Shown here: one piece after another, positions 32,932 through 41,796 of the stretch
Position numbering within the stretch: position 1 is the stretch's first letter
How the letters are laid out: the number at the start of each line of letters is the position of its first letter
Origin: Bryobacterales bacterium
GTDB lineage: Bacteria; Acidobacteriota; Terriglobia; Bryobacterales; Bryobacteraceae
Assembly (NCBI GenBank): GCA_020854055.1
Contig: JADZGD010000042.1
Span: 1 to 56,516, forward strand
DNA length: 56,516 nucleotides
Reading direction: 5' to 3'
The notes under the pieces: generated by a model
The model's input: the letters and a program-made list of their open reading frames with translations, nothing else
Told to the model about the DNA's origin: nothing
Database searches by the model: none
Position numbers and translations under genes: made by a program

Positions 32932-34488
32932 TCAGCGAAAGATCCACCAGAGGATCAAAGTGCAGCCGAACAGTATGGCGGCCCAGGGCCGATAGTCCGT
33001 TGTTGCCGTGCTTTGTACCGCGGCCGCGCCGAAAACATTGGTCTCCACTTTGTACAGTGGCGGCGGCGCCGTGGCCAGGCTCACTGCAATCATCGTCGCT
33101 GCCGCCAGGAACCAGACCAGAATCGAACGGTGCAGGAATGAAGTCAGGTAGGGATGGGAGAATACCGCCCAGCCGAGGTTCTGGTCGAGAAACAGAAATA
33201 ACCCGAATGCGAACCCGATGGCGCCTCCGGTAATTGCGCCCGCGGTGTTTCCCCGCTTCCACAGCAGGCCGATGAAGATCACCGCGCACAACGGCACTCC
33301 CATGTACGCCGACAGCATCTGCAAGTAATGCCAGATTGTCACCGAATGCCCAACCAGGGGCGCGGCCAGCACGCCCAGCACCGCCATCAACGCGGTAATC
33401 CAGCGCCCGATGGTGACCTGCTGTCTGCCGTCCAAGCCGGGCTTCCACCGCAGGAAGAAATCGCGTACCACCAGGGTCGCGCTGGCGTTATAGCACGCGC
33501 TCATGGACGACATCAGGATGGCGATCAACCCGGCCAGCACTACCCCGCGAAGGCCGACCGGCAGCAGCGTGCTCACCATCCGAGGATAGGCCATGTCGGC
33601 TTTTGGCAAGCCGGGATAGAGCGCATGGGCGATCACGCCCGGAAGCACCAGGATGAACGGGATCAGAAGTTTAAGGAATCCGGCAAAGATCGCGCCCTTC
33701 TGTCCCTGGTCAATCGATCGCGCACCGAGCACCCGCTGAACGTTCGTCTGATCCATGCACCAGTAAAAAATGCCGCCGAACAGGTTTCCAATCAGGAACC
33801 CGGTAATCGGCAACTCCGAGTCGAGCGGCTTTGCCATGTGGAGCAGGGCCGGATCCACGCGCGCGGCCAGGCCGCTCCACCCGCCCACGCTCACCAGTCC
33901 CACGATGGTCAGGACGATGCCGCTGATGATCAGCCAGGTGCCCTGCACCATGTCCGCATAGACGACCGCCCGCAGGCCGCCTTTCATTGTATAAAGCGCC
34001 GTCAAAATCGATAGCGCGATCATCACCGTAACCTGGTGCCAGCCAAACAACAGATACAGCAACAGCGAGCCGGCCCAAAGGTCGATCGCGTTCTTGGTGA
34101 GGACATTCATTACCAGCAGATTGCCGGAGAGAAAGACCCGCAGACTCCAGCCGAAGCGCTTCTCCAGAAATTCCGGGATGGTGTAGATCCGGCTGCGCAG
34201 ATACAGTGGCGCGAACAGGGAAGCGAGAATGATCAGGCACCAGGCGGCCATCCACTCGAAGCCACCGGTGACCATACCCACGCGATATCCGTCGCCGGCC
34301 AACCCCACCACGTGTTCGGCGGAAATATTCGAAGCGAGCAGGGACATGCCCACAAACGGCCAACGCAGATCACGCCCGGCAAGAAAGTACTCAGCGTCAG
34401 TCTGCCGCTTGCCCGCTGCCCGCAATACCGCAAAGACGACCAGCGCCAGGCTGAGGGCGATTACTACCGTATCGAAGAGGCCTATCAC
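32932..34488 (-). CDS. Sodium:solute symporter (SGLT-like, SSS family)
   Basis: Inner-membrane Na+-coupled transporter of 518 residues with about 14 helices. The motif DAEYFLAGRDLRWPFVGMSLLASNISAEHVVGLAGDGYR is typical of the SGLT branch, as are WCMDQTNVQRVLGARS and GLIAILMSSMSACYNASATLVVRD. Substrates of close relatives are sugars such as galactose or glucose. The start is a GTG at 34488 (MIGLFDTVV); its stop is 12 bp from tRNA-Pro. It follows 27 bp behind the GH42-like hydrolase on the same strand, so hydrolysis and uptake are probably linked. Confidence 0.93.
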   Translation of the reverse strand: MIGLFDTVVIALSLALVVFAVLRAAGKRQTDAEYFLAGRDLRWPFVGMSLLASNISAEHVVGLAGDGYRVGMVTGGFEWMAAWCLIILASLFAPLYLRSRIYTIPEFLEKRFGWSLRVFLSGNLLVMNVLTKNAIDLWAGSLLLYLLFGWHQVTVMIALSILTALYTMKGGLRAVVYADMVQGTWLIISGIVLTIVGLVSVGGWSGLAARVDPALLHMAKPLDSELPITGFLIGNLFGGIFYWCMDQTNVQRVLGARSIDQGQKGAIFAGFLKLLIPFILVLPGVIAHALYPGLPKADMAYPRMVSTLLPVGLRGVVLAGLIAILMSSMSACYNASATLVVRDFFLRWKPGLDGRQQVTIGRWITALMAVLGVLAAPLVGHSVTIWHYLQMLSAYMGVPLCAVIFIGLLWKRGNTAGAITGGAIGFAFGLFLFLDQNLGWAVFSHPYLTSFLHRSILVWFLAAATMIAVSLATAPPPLYKVETNVFGAAAVQSTATTDYRPWAAILFGCTLILWWIFR

Positions 34489-34515
34489 AAGCGATGCGCC
34501 TTCCTGAGTTGAGGG

Positions 34516-36789
34516 TTAACGCATCTCGATGGTGTATGGCTCCACGTGAACCACCGTGCCGGCGGTCAGGCGAACATCGGCCGCATTGTCGCCATAGTTG
34601 AGCAGCGCCAGCTTGCCCGTACTCAGCACGCTCCAGAAAACCGTCTCCGGCTTCTGCATCTTGATGGCATCGCGGATCGGCTTGCGGACCTGAGGCAGGT
34701 TGCTCAACTCCTTGGCCAGGAATTTACAGTAATCGGTCAGGTCCGGATGCCATTCGTAGAAGATCACCCGGCCCTTGCCGGTGCCGCCTTTCCGCCACCC
34801 CTGATAGATGGAGCCGTCACCCTCCACGGTAGCCAGGGGTCTCTCAGCGGAGCCTTGCCGCGCCGCGATGATCACGATGCCGCCCGACTTCACCCACTGG
34901 TCAATTCGTTCCAACACCGGCTTTTCAGTCACCCGCCCGGCGAGGAAAACCAGCACCTTATAGCGGCTGAGCGCGCCGTCCCGAATCATCTGCTCGCCCA
35001 TGAAGTCGTAGTCCATCACGGAGCGGAACTTGTGCGCAGCGCTGAAGAACGACGATGCGTCCAGGTACCGCATGATCGAATCGCTCAGCTTGTTCGCCGT
35101 GTCCGGATAGAATACCGCCACGTCCATCATCGGTTGCGCCTTCTGGTCGAGCAGCGGAGCGTACTTCAGCCACGCATCGGCGGCGCCGTCGTTGCTGTAC
35201 AGATTTCCGTCGTAGTAAAACAGATGCTGCCCGTCGTTGGTGATGATGTTGTAGAGCCGGTTCATCACTCCGCGGCGACTGGAAAAGCCCGCCGGTTCGG
35301 TGCCAAACATCGCGCCGTAAAACCTTGCGGCGGAAGCCGCCGGACGAGTGACAGAGAAATTATTCACATAGCTGTCGTTCTCATTGGTCAGCCGGATGCC
35401 ACCGTGCAATCCGCCCATCGTCTTGGCCTGGGCAATGTAATCGGTGCCGATGTCCACCGCGCCCCAGCCGCCCGAAGACTGGTAGATCGTCGCATTCGGC
35501 ATCGCCTCGCGTGCCCAGGTGGCCCACTTCCCACACCAGTCCGACATCGCATTCAGGTACCAGGTGGAAAAGTCCTGCCGCATCCGGTCATTCAAAGCCG
35601 TGATCGGAAGAAACGTCTTCACTGCGTCAAATGAAGCGTAGGTTGTGCCGCCCCACGCTTTGTTCAGGTCTGCAATCGATGGGTAGCGCTCCTTCAACCA
35701 CTTACGAAATTCGACGCTGGCATACGGGTCGGCCGCCCAATAGCCGATATGCGTGTGCATGAACTGGCCTTTGTAGCCCCAGTTGCCCGTTGCCGGATAT
35801 TGCGCCTCGCCGTAGTTGGCGCTCGGCCCCAGCCGTATGCCAAGCAGAGACGGGTTATTGCCGTAGTGTTTGCCAAATTCGTTCAGGAAGCGTTTGACGT
35901 ACTTCACCTGGCCGTCGTAGAAGATCGTGGGAATGTCCACTTTCAAATGGTGTTCGAGGCACTCGTAGCTGACATTCTCCGCCGAGTCGTGGAACCATTC
36001 CGGCATTGAATAGGAAGAGCCCACAATCAACAGCGGAAACCACTTCAGGCCGTACTTGGCGCACTCGGCCACCACTGCGTCGTAGTAGCTCCAGTCGAAG
36101 ACGCCCGGCGAGCGCTCCACGAAGTTCCACTTCACGTAACTCTCCACCCCATTGAAGCCCAGAGCTTTGACCAGAGGCAGCGTTTGCTTCATCCGTGCCA
36201 GCGCTTCAGGCAGTTGGTCAACGGTGGTCGCATCCGCACCGGCGGTGGTTACCAGGTTCATCCGGACCTTCAATTTGAGCGCCGGTTCCACGACCGGCAA
36301 CTCCTCGTATGCCGGTTTGGTGGCGGTCACCGTCAAGGCCGATAGCAGCTTTACGCCGGCGAGATGAACTTCACTGGCGCCGGCCGGCAGCGGAAACACC
36401 GCCCGGCGGATCTTTCCCGTATTGAGCCGTACGAAGCCCCATTGGTCGCCGGGGTGATGGTTTCTTCCGGTTCGCCGCGGTCCCCCGGCGTCCAGGCTGA
36501 TCAGGCCATAACCTTGATCGAGAAACGAGACTGTCAGCCATGCTCCCTCGGGCGCCGGTGACGGAAGTCTGCCGGCAAACGTCGCCCGGTGGTAGAAGTC
36601 ATTACTCGGCTTGATCGCGGCGAACGCGCCGGCGGCCGATTGGGACAGCGTCCATCCGGGCTTATTGTTTTTGAGCAACTGGATTCCGGAGGAAGCTTCC
36701 GGCGCAGTCGCGCGCCATGCATATAGTTCGGCGGCGGTACAGGATGACGTCAGCACGCAGGCCAGGGCAGCTAGATGGCAAATAGTCAT
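34516..36789 (-). CDS. Secreted GH42-like beta-galactosidase family protein
   Basis: A 757-residue exported protein with an N-terminal signal (MTICHLAALACVLTSSCTAA), a beta-sandwich of about 150 residues, then a TIM-barrel with the GH42-like opening GFNGVESYVKWNFVERSPGVFDWSYYD (211-237). The strand GIRLGPSANYGEAQYPA carries Glu328, the probable acid/base. A Rossmann-like C-terminal part (YKVLVFLAGRVTEKPVLERI, GGIVIIAARQG) resembles the trimerization domain of GH42 enzymes. Resemblance to beta-amylases in the NYGE segment leaves the exact family open. It is upstream of the sodium symporter on the same strand. Confidence 0.8.
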   Translation of the reverse strand: MTICHLAALACVLTSSCTAAELYAWRATAPEASSGIQLLKNNKPGWTLSQSAAGAFAAIKPSNDFYHRATFAGRLPSPAPEGAWLTVSFLDQGYGLISLDAGGPRRTGRNHHPGDQWGFVRLNTGKIRRAVFPLPAGASEVHLAGVKLLSALTVTATKPAYEELPVVEPALKLKVRMNLVTTAGADATTVDQLPEALARMKQTLPLVKALGFNGVESYVKWNFVERSPGVFDWSYYDAVVAECAKYGLKWFPLLIVGSSYSMPEWFHDSAENVSYECLEHHLKVDIPTIFYDGQVKYVKRFLNEFGKHYGNNPSLLGIRLGPSANYGEAQYPATGNWGYKGQFMHTHIGYWAADPYASVEFRKWLKERYPSIADLNKAWGGTTYASFDAVKTFLPITALNDRMRQDFSTWYLNAMSDWCGKWATWAREAMPNATIYQSSGGWGAVDIGTDYIAQAKTMGGLHGGIRLTNENDSYVNNFSVTRPAASAARFYGAMFGTEPAGFSSRRGVMNRLYNIITNDGQHLFYYDGNLYSNDGAADAWLKYAPLLDQKAQPMMDVAVFYPDTANKLSDSIMRYLDASSFFSAAHKFRSVMDYDFMGEQMIRDGALSRYKVLVFLAGRVTEKPVLERIDQWVKSGGIVIIAARQGSAERPLATVEGDGSIYQGWRKGGTGKGRVIFYEWHPDLTDYCKFLAKELSNLPQVRKPIRDAIKMQKPETVFWSVLSTGKLALLNYGDNAADVRLTAGTVVHVEPYTIEMR

Positions 36790-36864
36790 TAGCGATATCT
36801 TACAGCGGCCATACCGCTGAAGTCTGCACGACCTGGGCCGAACCGATTCGAGCAGGTTCCGCGC

Positions 36865-37893
36865 TCAGTTGCCGAACGGGATCTCGCGGGGACCGCTATC
36901 CAGGCCGACAATCTTGATCACCTGTTTTTCGGGTGGCTTAGCGTGGGCCGGCGAAAGCGTGCTTCGAGTTTGGGACGGATCGAAGTTGGCGGCCGCACTC
37001 ATCCAGGCGCCTGACGACAGACCACCCTTTACCGACTTCAGCATCTGCTGGATCTCCCCGGTAGTCATTGCCAGGGCGAGTTGTACCGATGCTCCGGTTT
37101 GCGCCGCCTTGATCTGGTGCAGCAAACTGGCCGGTCCGGGTCCGTTGGCGGCAGCCAGTTGCAGTGTCATCATCGCCTGGATGGTGGCCAGCAGTTTTGC
37201 TGCCTGCCGCGGTTGATCGGTCTTCAAGTCCACGTGCAAGTTCAGGCCGTCCCGGAACTGAACACCGCCGCTAATCTGACGGATGTCGTTGGCGAATTTA
37301 GCTGCGAAGCCCTGGGCATGGGTGAGCGTGGCCGGAGATGTCACTGTGAACCAGAGAGGATCCGTGGCCGAAACGCCCGCCGCCGAATCGAACAGCGATC
37401 CGCGATTCGCCGCATTCGAATCGAGCCCCCGGTCGATCGCTCCGGTGAGCGATCGCCGGTCGCCGAGCAACAGTGTCTCCGGGTTCATCACTCCGATTTG
37501 CATCTCTTCCGATGCGTCCTTGGGCACCAGCCACTCCACCGTCTTGTAGCGCTTGATCGTCGTCTTTTTGCGCAGCACAGCCCAGTCGAACTTGCCCTGG
37601 ATGACCATCAACAGCGACGCGGCTGCTGGCCGGTTGACGCCCGGCCATTCCTGCTTGCCCGGCGAGGAGATTAACACGCGGTCCAGTTGCTTAACGAACT
37701 CCAGGCCGTGGAAACTGCTCTTGCCTCCGGTCAGTTCGGCTTGCAGCGTTTTCGCCACTTCGGACCCGGAAATGCTGTTCCATTCCACACCGCACAGAAA
37801 CTGCGCGTCCGGGTGCGCATAGCGCCATAGCCCGTCGAAACTCCCGGCACCGAGCGACAGTGCGGCGAAGAGAAAGCCGAATAGTACTCTCAT
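36865..37893 (-). CDS. Secreted protein of unknown function
   Basis: A 342-residue protein with a signal peptide (MRVLFGFLFAALSLGAGS). The mature part has the rhythm of an alpha/beta domain with LDRVLISSPG, LLMVIQGKFDW, LLLGDRRSLTGAIDRGL and LWFTVTSPATL. I recognise no named family, though similar proteins with a VLRxxTTIKRYKxVEWLV-type stretch occur in Solibacter relatives. There are no membrane segments beyond the signal. It is 75 bp downstream of the GH42-like gene and 76 bp upstream of the sulfatase-like gene; co-regulation is possible but unproven. Confidence 0.7.
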   Translation of the reverse strand: MRVLFGFLFAALSLGAGSFDGLWRYAHPDAQFLCGVEWNSISGSEVAKTLQAELTGGKSSFHGLEFVKQLDRVLISSPGKQEWPGVNRPAAASLLMVIQGKFDWAVLRKKTTIKRYKTVEWLVPKDASEEMQIGVMNPETLLLGDRRSLTGAIDRGLDSNAANRGSLFDSAAGVSATDPLWFTVTSPATLTHAQGFAAKFANDIRQISGGVQFRDGLNLHVDLKTDQPRQAAKLLATIQAMMTLQLAAANGPGPASLLHQIKAAQTGASVQLALAMTTGEIQQMLKSVKGGLSSGAWMSAAANFDPSQTRSTLSPAHAKPPEKQVIKIVGLDSGPREIPFGN

Positions 37894-37969
37894 AGTCGCA
37901 GGCTATGGGAAATTGGTCTGAATGGGTATCAGGTGAAGACCTCATCCGGCCGGGGGCTTTTGACTCTGA

Positions 37970-39214
37970 TCAGGCCGAATATAGCTTGCGCCAATTGACC
38001 TCGGCTGCATAAAGCTCATCCCGCACGGTGACAAACCGCGGGTTATCGTAGCGATTCTGCGTTTCTCCCGGATCGGCCTTCAGGTCGTAGAACTCACTCG
38101 GCTCTTCGCCGCCTTTGCGCAGCACCAGTTTGTAGCGTGCGTCGCGCGCCAGTTCCACGTCGCGCAGGCTGCCGAAGGCGAGATTCAGCCATGGGCGCTT
38201 TTTCGGCAGCGGCCGGTTGAGCACCAGTGGCAGGCAACTGCGGCCGCACAGATTCTTATCCGGGACCGTTGTGCCAGTCATGTCGCAGATGGCGGGCATC
38301 AGGTCGAAGGCGGATACCACTTCCGGGCGGGCTGTTTCCACCGGGATTTTGCCCGGCCAGTGCCAGATCATCGGAACCCGGGTGGTCTCGTCAAACATAT
38401 TGATCGGATCGGAGGCGTTTCCATCGCCCCATAATCCCCGCTGCCCGAGCAGGAATCCACCGTTGCCGGTGACGATGGTCAACGTGTTACCCGATACGGG
38501 TGAGGCGCGCAGAACCTTGACCAGCGCGCCCACCTGCTCGTCGAGCGCGGTTAGCGCCGCGGCCGCCTGCCGGACGCTGGCCAGCGTGTCCTTCAGCGGC
38601 TCCCGGTTGGTGGCGTTGGCGGCCGCGCCCGGGCGCGGTAGAGCACTGAAGGCTGCCTGGGCGTACATCGGTTCGAACCGGGCGGCGGAAGCACGAAGCG
38701 ATTCACTGAACAGCGGATAGGCGACGGTCAAAAAGAAGGGTTTGGCCGCGCTTTGCTGGCGCACGAACTCGGCCGCCACCGCCGGGTCGGCCGATGAGAA
38801 AGAGTACCCATGCCCCGGCTTGGGCTCGTCCCCGCCTGCCCAGCGGCCGGCATAGCCGCAGCGATAACCTTGGGCGGCCAGAACGTCGGAGAGCATCACT
38901 TCGGTCGCCAGGCTCCGGGTTCCATCCGCCAACTGCCTCCCGGTTCTCCCGGTCAGCAGACAGGGCAGAGCGGCTTTTGCCGATGGCGCCGCGGCATAGC
39001 CATAGGTGAAGTGCATGCCGGCTCGAGCGATCAAGTCCAGGTTGGGTGTGCGGATCTCGCGGTTTCCGTAGGTTCCCAACATCCAGGCGCCCAGGTTGTC
39101 CACCGCGATCAGTACAATGTTCGGGCGCAAAGCGGATTCCTTTTCGGCCGCTGGGGCAGGCAAGGCGGCGGCACACGCCAGGTGCGCGAAAAAACGTCGG
39201 CGAGAAAAAGACAC
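37970..39214 (-). CDS. Sulfatase-fold protein lacking the catalytic site
   Basis: A 414-residue exported protein (Tat-like SRRRFFAHLACAAALPAPAA) whose frame and overall sequence follow type I sulfatases: PNIVLIAVDNLGAWMLGTYGN, RTPNLDLIARAG, LLTGRTGRQL, and a C-terminal LWGDGNASDPINMFDETTRVPMIWHWPG. Yet every catalytic signature is altered. The CxPSR maturation motif is replaced by AAPSAKAALPC, the GKWH motif reads GRWAGG, the Asp-His metal ligands read TGNGG (249-253), and the substrate-binding APHxPY block is missing. The start is GTG 39214, with AAGGA six bases upstream. It is intact, so it is probably a non-enzymatic binding protein, not a pseudogene. Confidence 0.85.
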   Translation of the reverse strand: MSFSRRRFFAHLACAAALPAPAAEKESALRPNIVLIAVDNLGAWMLGTYGNREIRTPNLDLIARAGMHFTYGYAAAPSAKAALPCLLTGRTGRQLADGTRSLATEVMLSDVLAAQGYRCGYAGRWAGGDEPKPGHGYSFSSADPAVAAEFVRQQSAAKPFFLTVAYPLFSESLRASAARFEPMYAQAAFSALPRPGAAANATNREPLKDTLASVRQAAAALTALDEQVGALVKVLRASPVSGNTLTIVTGNGGFLLGQRGLWGDGNASDPINMFDETTRVPMIWHWPGKIPVETARPEVVSAFDLMPAICDMTGTTVPDKNLCGRSCLPLVLNRPLPKKRPWLNLAFGSLRDVELARDARYKLVLRKGGEEPSEFYDLKADPGETQNRYDNPRFVTVRDELYAAEVNWRKLYSA

Positions 39215-39256
39215 GATCACTCCTTGACGAATCGGAATAAAAAACCAACGGCCTTC

Positions 39257-40066
39257 CTACAGTACATCCGCAAACCCGCGCTTCAGGTGTCGAAAGAACA
39301 GGCCGCCGGCAACAAAAGTCGCTCCCGACGCCAGCGCCAGGGTGACAAGCTGGCGCCAGTCCGGCAGGTTGTTGGAAAGCAGGCTCTCCCGGTAGGCGCC
39401 CACCACGAATGCCATCGGGTTCAGCCGCAGCAGGAAGCGGTAGGATGGCGGCACCTGGCCCTCGGATATCATGATCGGCGTCATCCAGAACCAGAAGGTC
39501 AGCAGCACCACCAGCACCTGCGCGGTGTCGCGCAGGTAGACCTGCAAACTGGCGAATACCCAGCCTACGCCCACCGCAAACAGCCCGACCAAGGCCATGT
39601 AGACCGGAAGCATTAACACCATCGGGCTCAGATGGCCGAGCCAGATGCCGATCACCGTGATCATCAGCGCCAGCCCCATCAGATGGCCGATCAGTGCCGA
39701 GAAGAAGACCGAAATCGGTACCACCTCGGCCGGGAAAACGGTCTTTGTGATCAGGTTTGAGTGCTCTACCAGCGAGGTGGAAGACCGGCTCACGGTCTCC
39801 TGAAACAGTAGCCACGGCAGGAAGCCGCAGAACATCCAGATTGCGTAGTTCTGTGTCACCTCGGTCGCCGGCAGGCGCATCCGGAGGCAGACCTGAAAAA
39901 CGTAAGTCCAACTGGCCAGAAGCACCAAAGGGTGGATCAGGCCCCACAGCCAGCCGGCGGCTGAGCCGATGAACCGCTGTTGGAAGTCCCGGATCACAAG
40001 CTGATAGAGCAGCGTTCGCCGCTCGATCAGATTGCGAAAGAAATGTTGTCCGGGAATGCTGGGCAT
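39257..40066 (-). CDS. wzm: ABC-2 type polysaccharide export permease
   Basis: A 269-residue integral membrane protein with six helices, of the Wzm/KpsM family that exports O-antigen or capsular polysaccharide with an ATPase partner (Wzt/KpsT). Its signature is IRDFQQRFIGSAAGWLWGLIHPLVLLASWTYVFQ, then IWMFCGFLPWLLFQETVSRSSTSLVEHSNLITKTVFPAEV and the conserved LNPMAFVVGAYR. No wzt ATPase is adjacent on this side, so the partner is elsewhere or downstream genes were lost. It starts 117 bp from the divergent PerR-like regulator gene. Confidence 0.87.
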   Translation of the reverse strand: MPSIPGQHFFRNLIERRTLLYQLVIRDFQQRFIGSAAGWLWGLIHPLVLLASWTYVFQVCLRMRLPATEVTQNYAIWMFCGFLPWLLFQETVSRSSTSLVEHSNLITKTVFPAEVVPISVFFSALIGHLMGLALMITVIGIWLGHLSPMVLMLPVYMALVGLFAVGVGWVFASLQVYLRDTAQVLVVLLTFWFWMTPIMISEGQVPPSYRFLLRLNPMAFVVGAYRESLLSNNLPDWRQLVTLALASGATFVAGGLFFRHLKRGFADVL

Positions 40067-40153
40067 CAGTATCAGTTTACAGCGATCGTCCGGAACTCAA
40101 CGGCTTCGGGCAATCGCCCGGTAAGCAATTGGGTGAGAGCACTTTTCGACGGA

Positions 40154-40179
40154 GAATTGTTATTCTTTAAACTGGAATA
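40154..40179 (+). promoter_or_regulatory. Palindrome upstream of the Fur/PerR gene
   Basis: GAATTGTTATTC at 40154-40165 is a 12-base interrupted palindrome (GAAT/ATTC). TATTC at 40161-40165 also pairs with GAATA at 40175-40179. Both lie 5-30 bases upstream of the Fur-family ATG at 40184. AT-rich, symmetric sites of this kind are typical operators for Fur/PerR proteins, so autoregulation is possible; this is inference. Confidence 0.35.
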
Positions 40180-40183
40180 TCGA

Positions 40184-40630
40184 ATGACGGACGGGCAGCA
40201 TCTCGAGCGGCGGATGGACTGGTTCCGCCAGCGTTGCAAGCGCGCGGGCCTGGCCTGCACCCACCAGCGGCAGGTAATCTACCGCGTCCTGGCCGCTTCC
40301 GAGTCCCACCCCAGTCCGGAGTCAGTCTACGAGCGCGTGCGCATGGAGATTCCGTCCATTTCCGTGGCCACCATTTACAAGAGCATTCGCACCTTCATGG
40401 ATCAAGGCCTTTTGCAGCAGGTGAATCCCTTGCATGAAGCGGCGCGGCTCGATGCCAACCTGGAACCGCATCATCACCTGGTATGCACCGCTTGTAAATC
40501 GGTGGAGGATCTTCCGGCGGAACTGATTGAAGCGCCACGGCCGGTCCGCCCTCTGCCCAACGGCTTCCGCGCCCGCGAGTTTCACATCGAGGTGCTCGGG
40601 TTGTGCGCCCGGTGCGCCGGCAAGGGCTAA
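40184..40630 (+). CDS. PerR-like Fur-family transcriptional regulator
   Basis: A 148-residue metal-dependent repressor. The winged-helix DNA-binding half contains THQRQVIYRVLAASESHPSPESVYERVR and ISVATIYKSIRTFMDQGLL. The dimerisation half has LDANLEPHHHLVCTACKSVEDL with His96-98 and Cys101/Cys104, and CARC at 141-144, making the structural Cys4 zinc site. Asp90 and His96/98 fit the regulatory metal site of PerR, so a peroxide sensor is likelier than iron-sensing Fur. The start is ATG 40184 (MTDGQHLERR); longer starts on the track overlap the divergent permease. Confidence 0.88.
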   Translation: MTDGQHLERRMDWFRQRCKRAGLACTHQRQVIYRVLAASESHPSPESVYERVRMEIPSISVATIYKSIRTFMDQGLLQQVNPLHEAARLDANLEPHHHLVCTACKSVEDLPAELIEAPRPVRPLPNGFRAREFHIEVLGLCARCAGKG

Positions 40631-40670
40631 AGCACCTCCCGGTACGCCGATACCGTATTCTGATAACGGT

Positions 40671-41534
40671 ATGGCGTTCTGTATCAATTGCGGTTCCGAA
40701 CTCCCCAGCGACTCGAAATTTTGCGGCCATTGCGGTGCGGCGGCGGGCAGTGGAGCTGCGTCGTCCTACGCTCCGCTTCGGGCGCCTGAACCGCTCGAAT
40801 ACAAAATACAGGGAGGCAACCTGCAGGTAGCTCGCGTCCGCCTGCGCGCGGGCCAGGAAGTCTACGCAGAGGCGGGCAGGATGGTTTACAAGACCGCCAA
40901 TGTCTTCTGGGAGACCAGGATGAGCGGCGAAACGCTGGGCGCCAAACTATGGGGCGCGGTGAAGCGCAAGCTGATGGGCGAATCTCTGTTTATGACCTAT
41001 TTTCGGGCCAGCGGCGACGGCGAGGTCGGATTTGCCGGCAGCTACCCCGGCTGTATCCAGGTCTTCGACCTGGCTGCCGGGCAGAGCATGCTGGTGCAGC
41101 GCGACGGCTTCCTTTTCGCCCAGCCGACGGTTCAGATGAACATTGCCCTGGTGAAGAAACTGGGCGCGGGATTTCTGGGAGGAGAAGGTTTCATCCTGGA
41201 GAGATTCACCGGGCCGGGGAAGCTGTTCATTCACGCCGGTGGCGATCTTGTCGAATTCTCACTCGCTTCAGGCGAGTCGCTTCACGTGGATACGGGATGT
41301 ATTGTCGCCTTTGATGACAGCGTACAGTACGACATTCAATTGGCGGGTGGCATCAAGACCGCCATTTTCGGCGGTGAAGGACTCTTTCTTGCCACACTGA
41401 CCGGACCGGGCAAGGTGATCATCCAGAGCATGACGCTCGAAAAGCTGCGGCGCGAACTCTCGCCGGCGCGCGGCGGCGGCGACGAACGTTCCCCGCTTGA
41501 ATCGATTACCGGCCTGCTAAGCAGTGACGACTGA
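40671..41534 (+). CDS. Zinc-ribbon AIM24/TIGR00266-family protein
   Basis: A 287-residue protein with an N-terminal zinc ribbon (CINC at 4-7, CGHC at 18-21) followed by an AIM24 domain made of beta strands: YAEAGRMVYKTANVFWET, MTYFRASGDGEVGFAG, QSMLVQRDGFLFAQ, LLFIHAGGDLVEFSL, and TGCIVAFDDSVQYDIQL near the end. AIM24-family proteins are widespread and mostly uncharacterised; they are trimeric pseudobarrels. It starts 40 bp after the PerR-like gene; the start is ATG 40671 (MAFCINCGSELPSDSKF). A long upstream reading frame is an artefact of the overlap with PerR. Confidence 0.87.
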   Translation: MAFCINCGSELPSDSKFCGHCGAAAGSGAASSYAPLRAPEPLEYKIQGGNLQVARVRLRAGQEVYAEAGRMVYKTANVFWETRMSGETLGAKLWGAVKRKLMGESLFMTYFRASGDGEVGFAGSYPGCIQVFDLAAGQSMLVQRDGFLFAQPTVQMNIALVKKLGAGFLGGEGFILERFTGPGKLFIHAGGDLVEFSLASGESLHVDTGCIVAFDDSVQYDIQLAGGIKTAIFGGEGLFLATLTGPGKVIIQSMTLEKLRRELSPARGGGDERSPLESITGLLSSDD

Positions 41535-41796
41535 GAGCGGCGCGCGAAATCCCCGGGACTGATTGACCAGCGAACGAACCGCCACAAAAAGCTTGTCAGA
41601 CGCGGTTCTACGGTGTACGATTTAGTTGCGCTACCGCTAAAACGCGGGTGATGTTTTCTGTTTTTGTTCCGTTGCCGGCGCCGGCTCCGCCAGATCGCTC
41701 GATGGGGCCGGGCGCGAGAGCGGAAGTAACAGTCCGTTCGTGGGAAGGCACGTCCGATGGCCGATTGCCGTAGATCGCAGCCACAGCCCGACGGAG

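Noticed and set aside
38703..39947. A 414-residue minus-strand frame across the sulfatase-fold gene and the permease
   Set aside because: Both real genes in other frames are clearly coding; this one is Arg/Gly/Pro-rich and has no family features.
41576..41608. Hairpin GAACCGC/GCGGTTC after the AIM24 gene
   Set aside because: A 19-base loop and no T run make a terminator role unconvincing.
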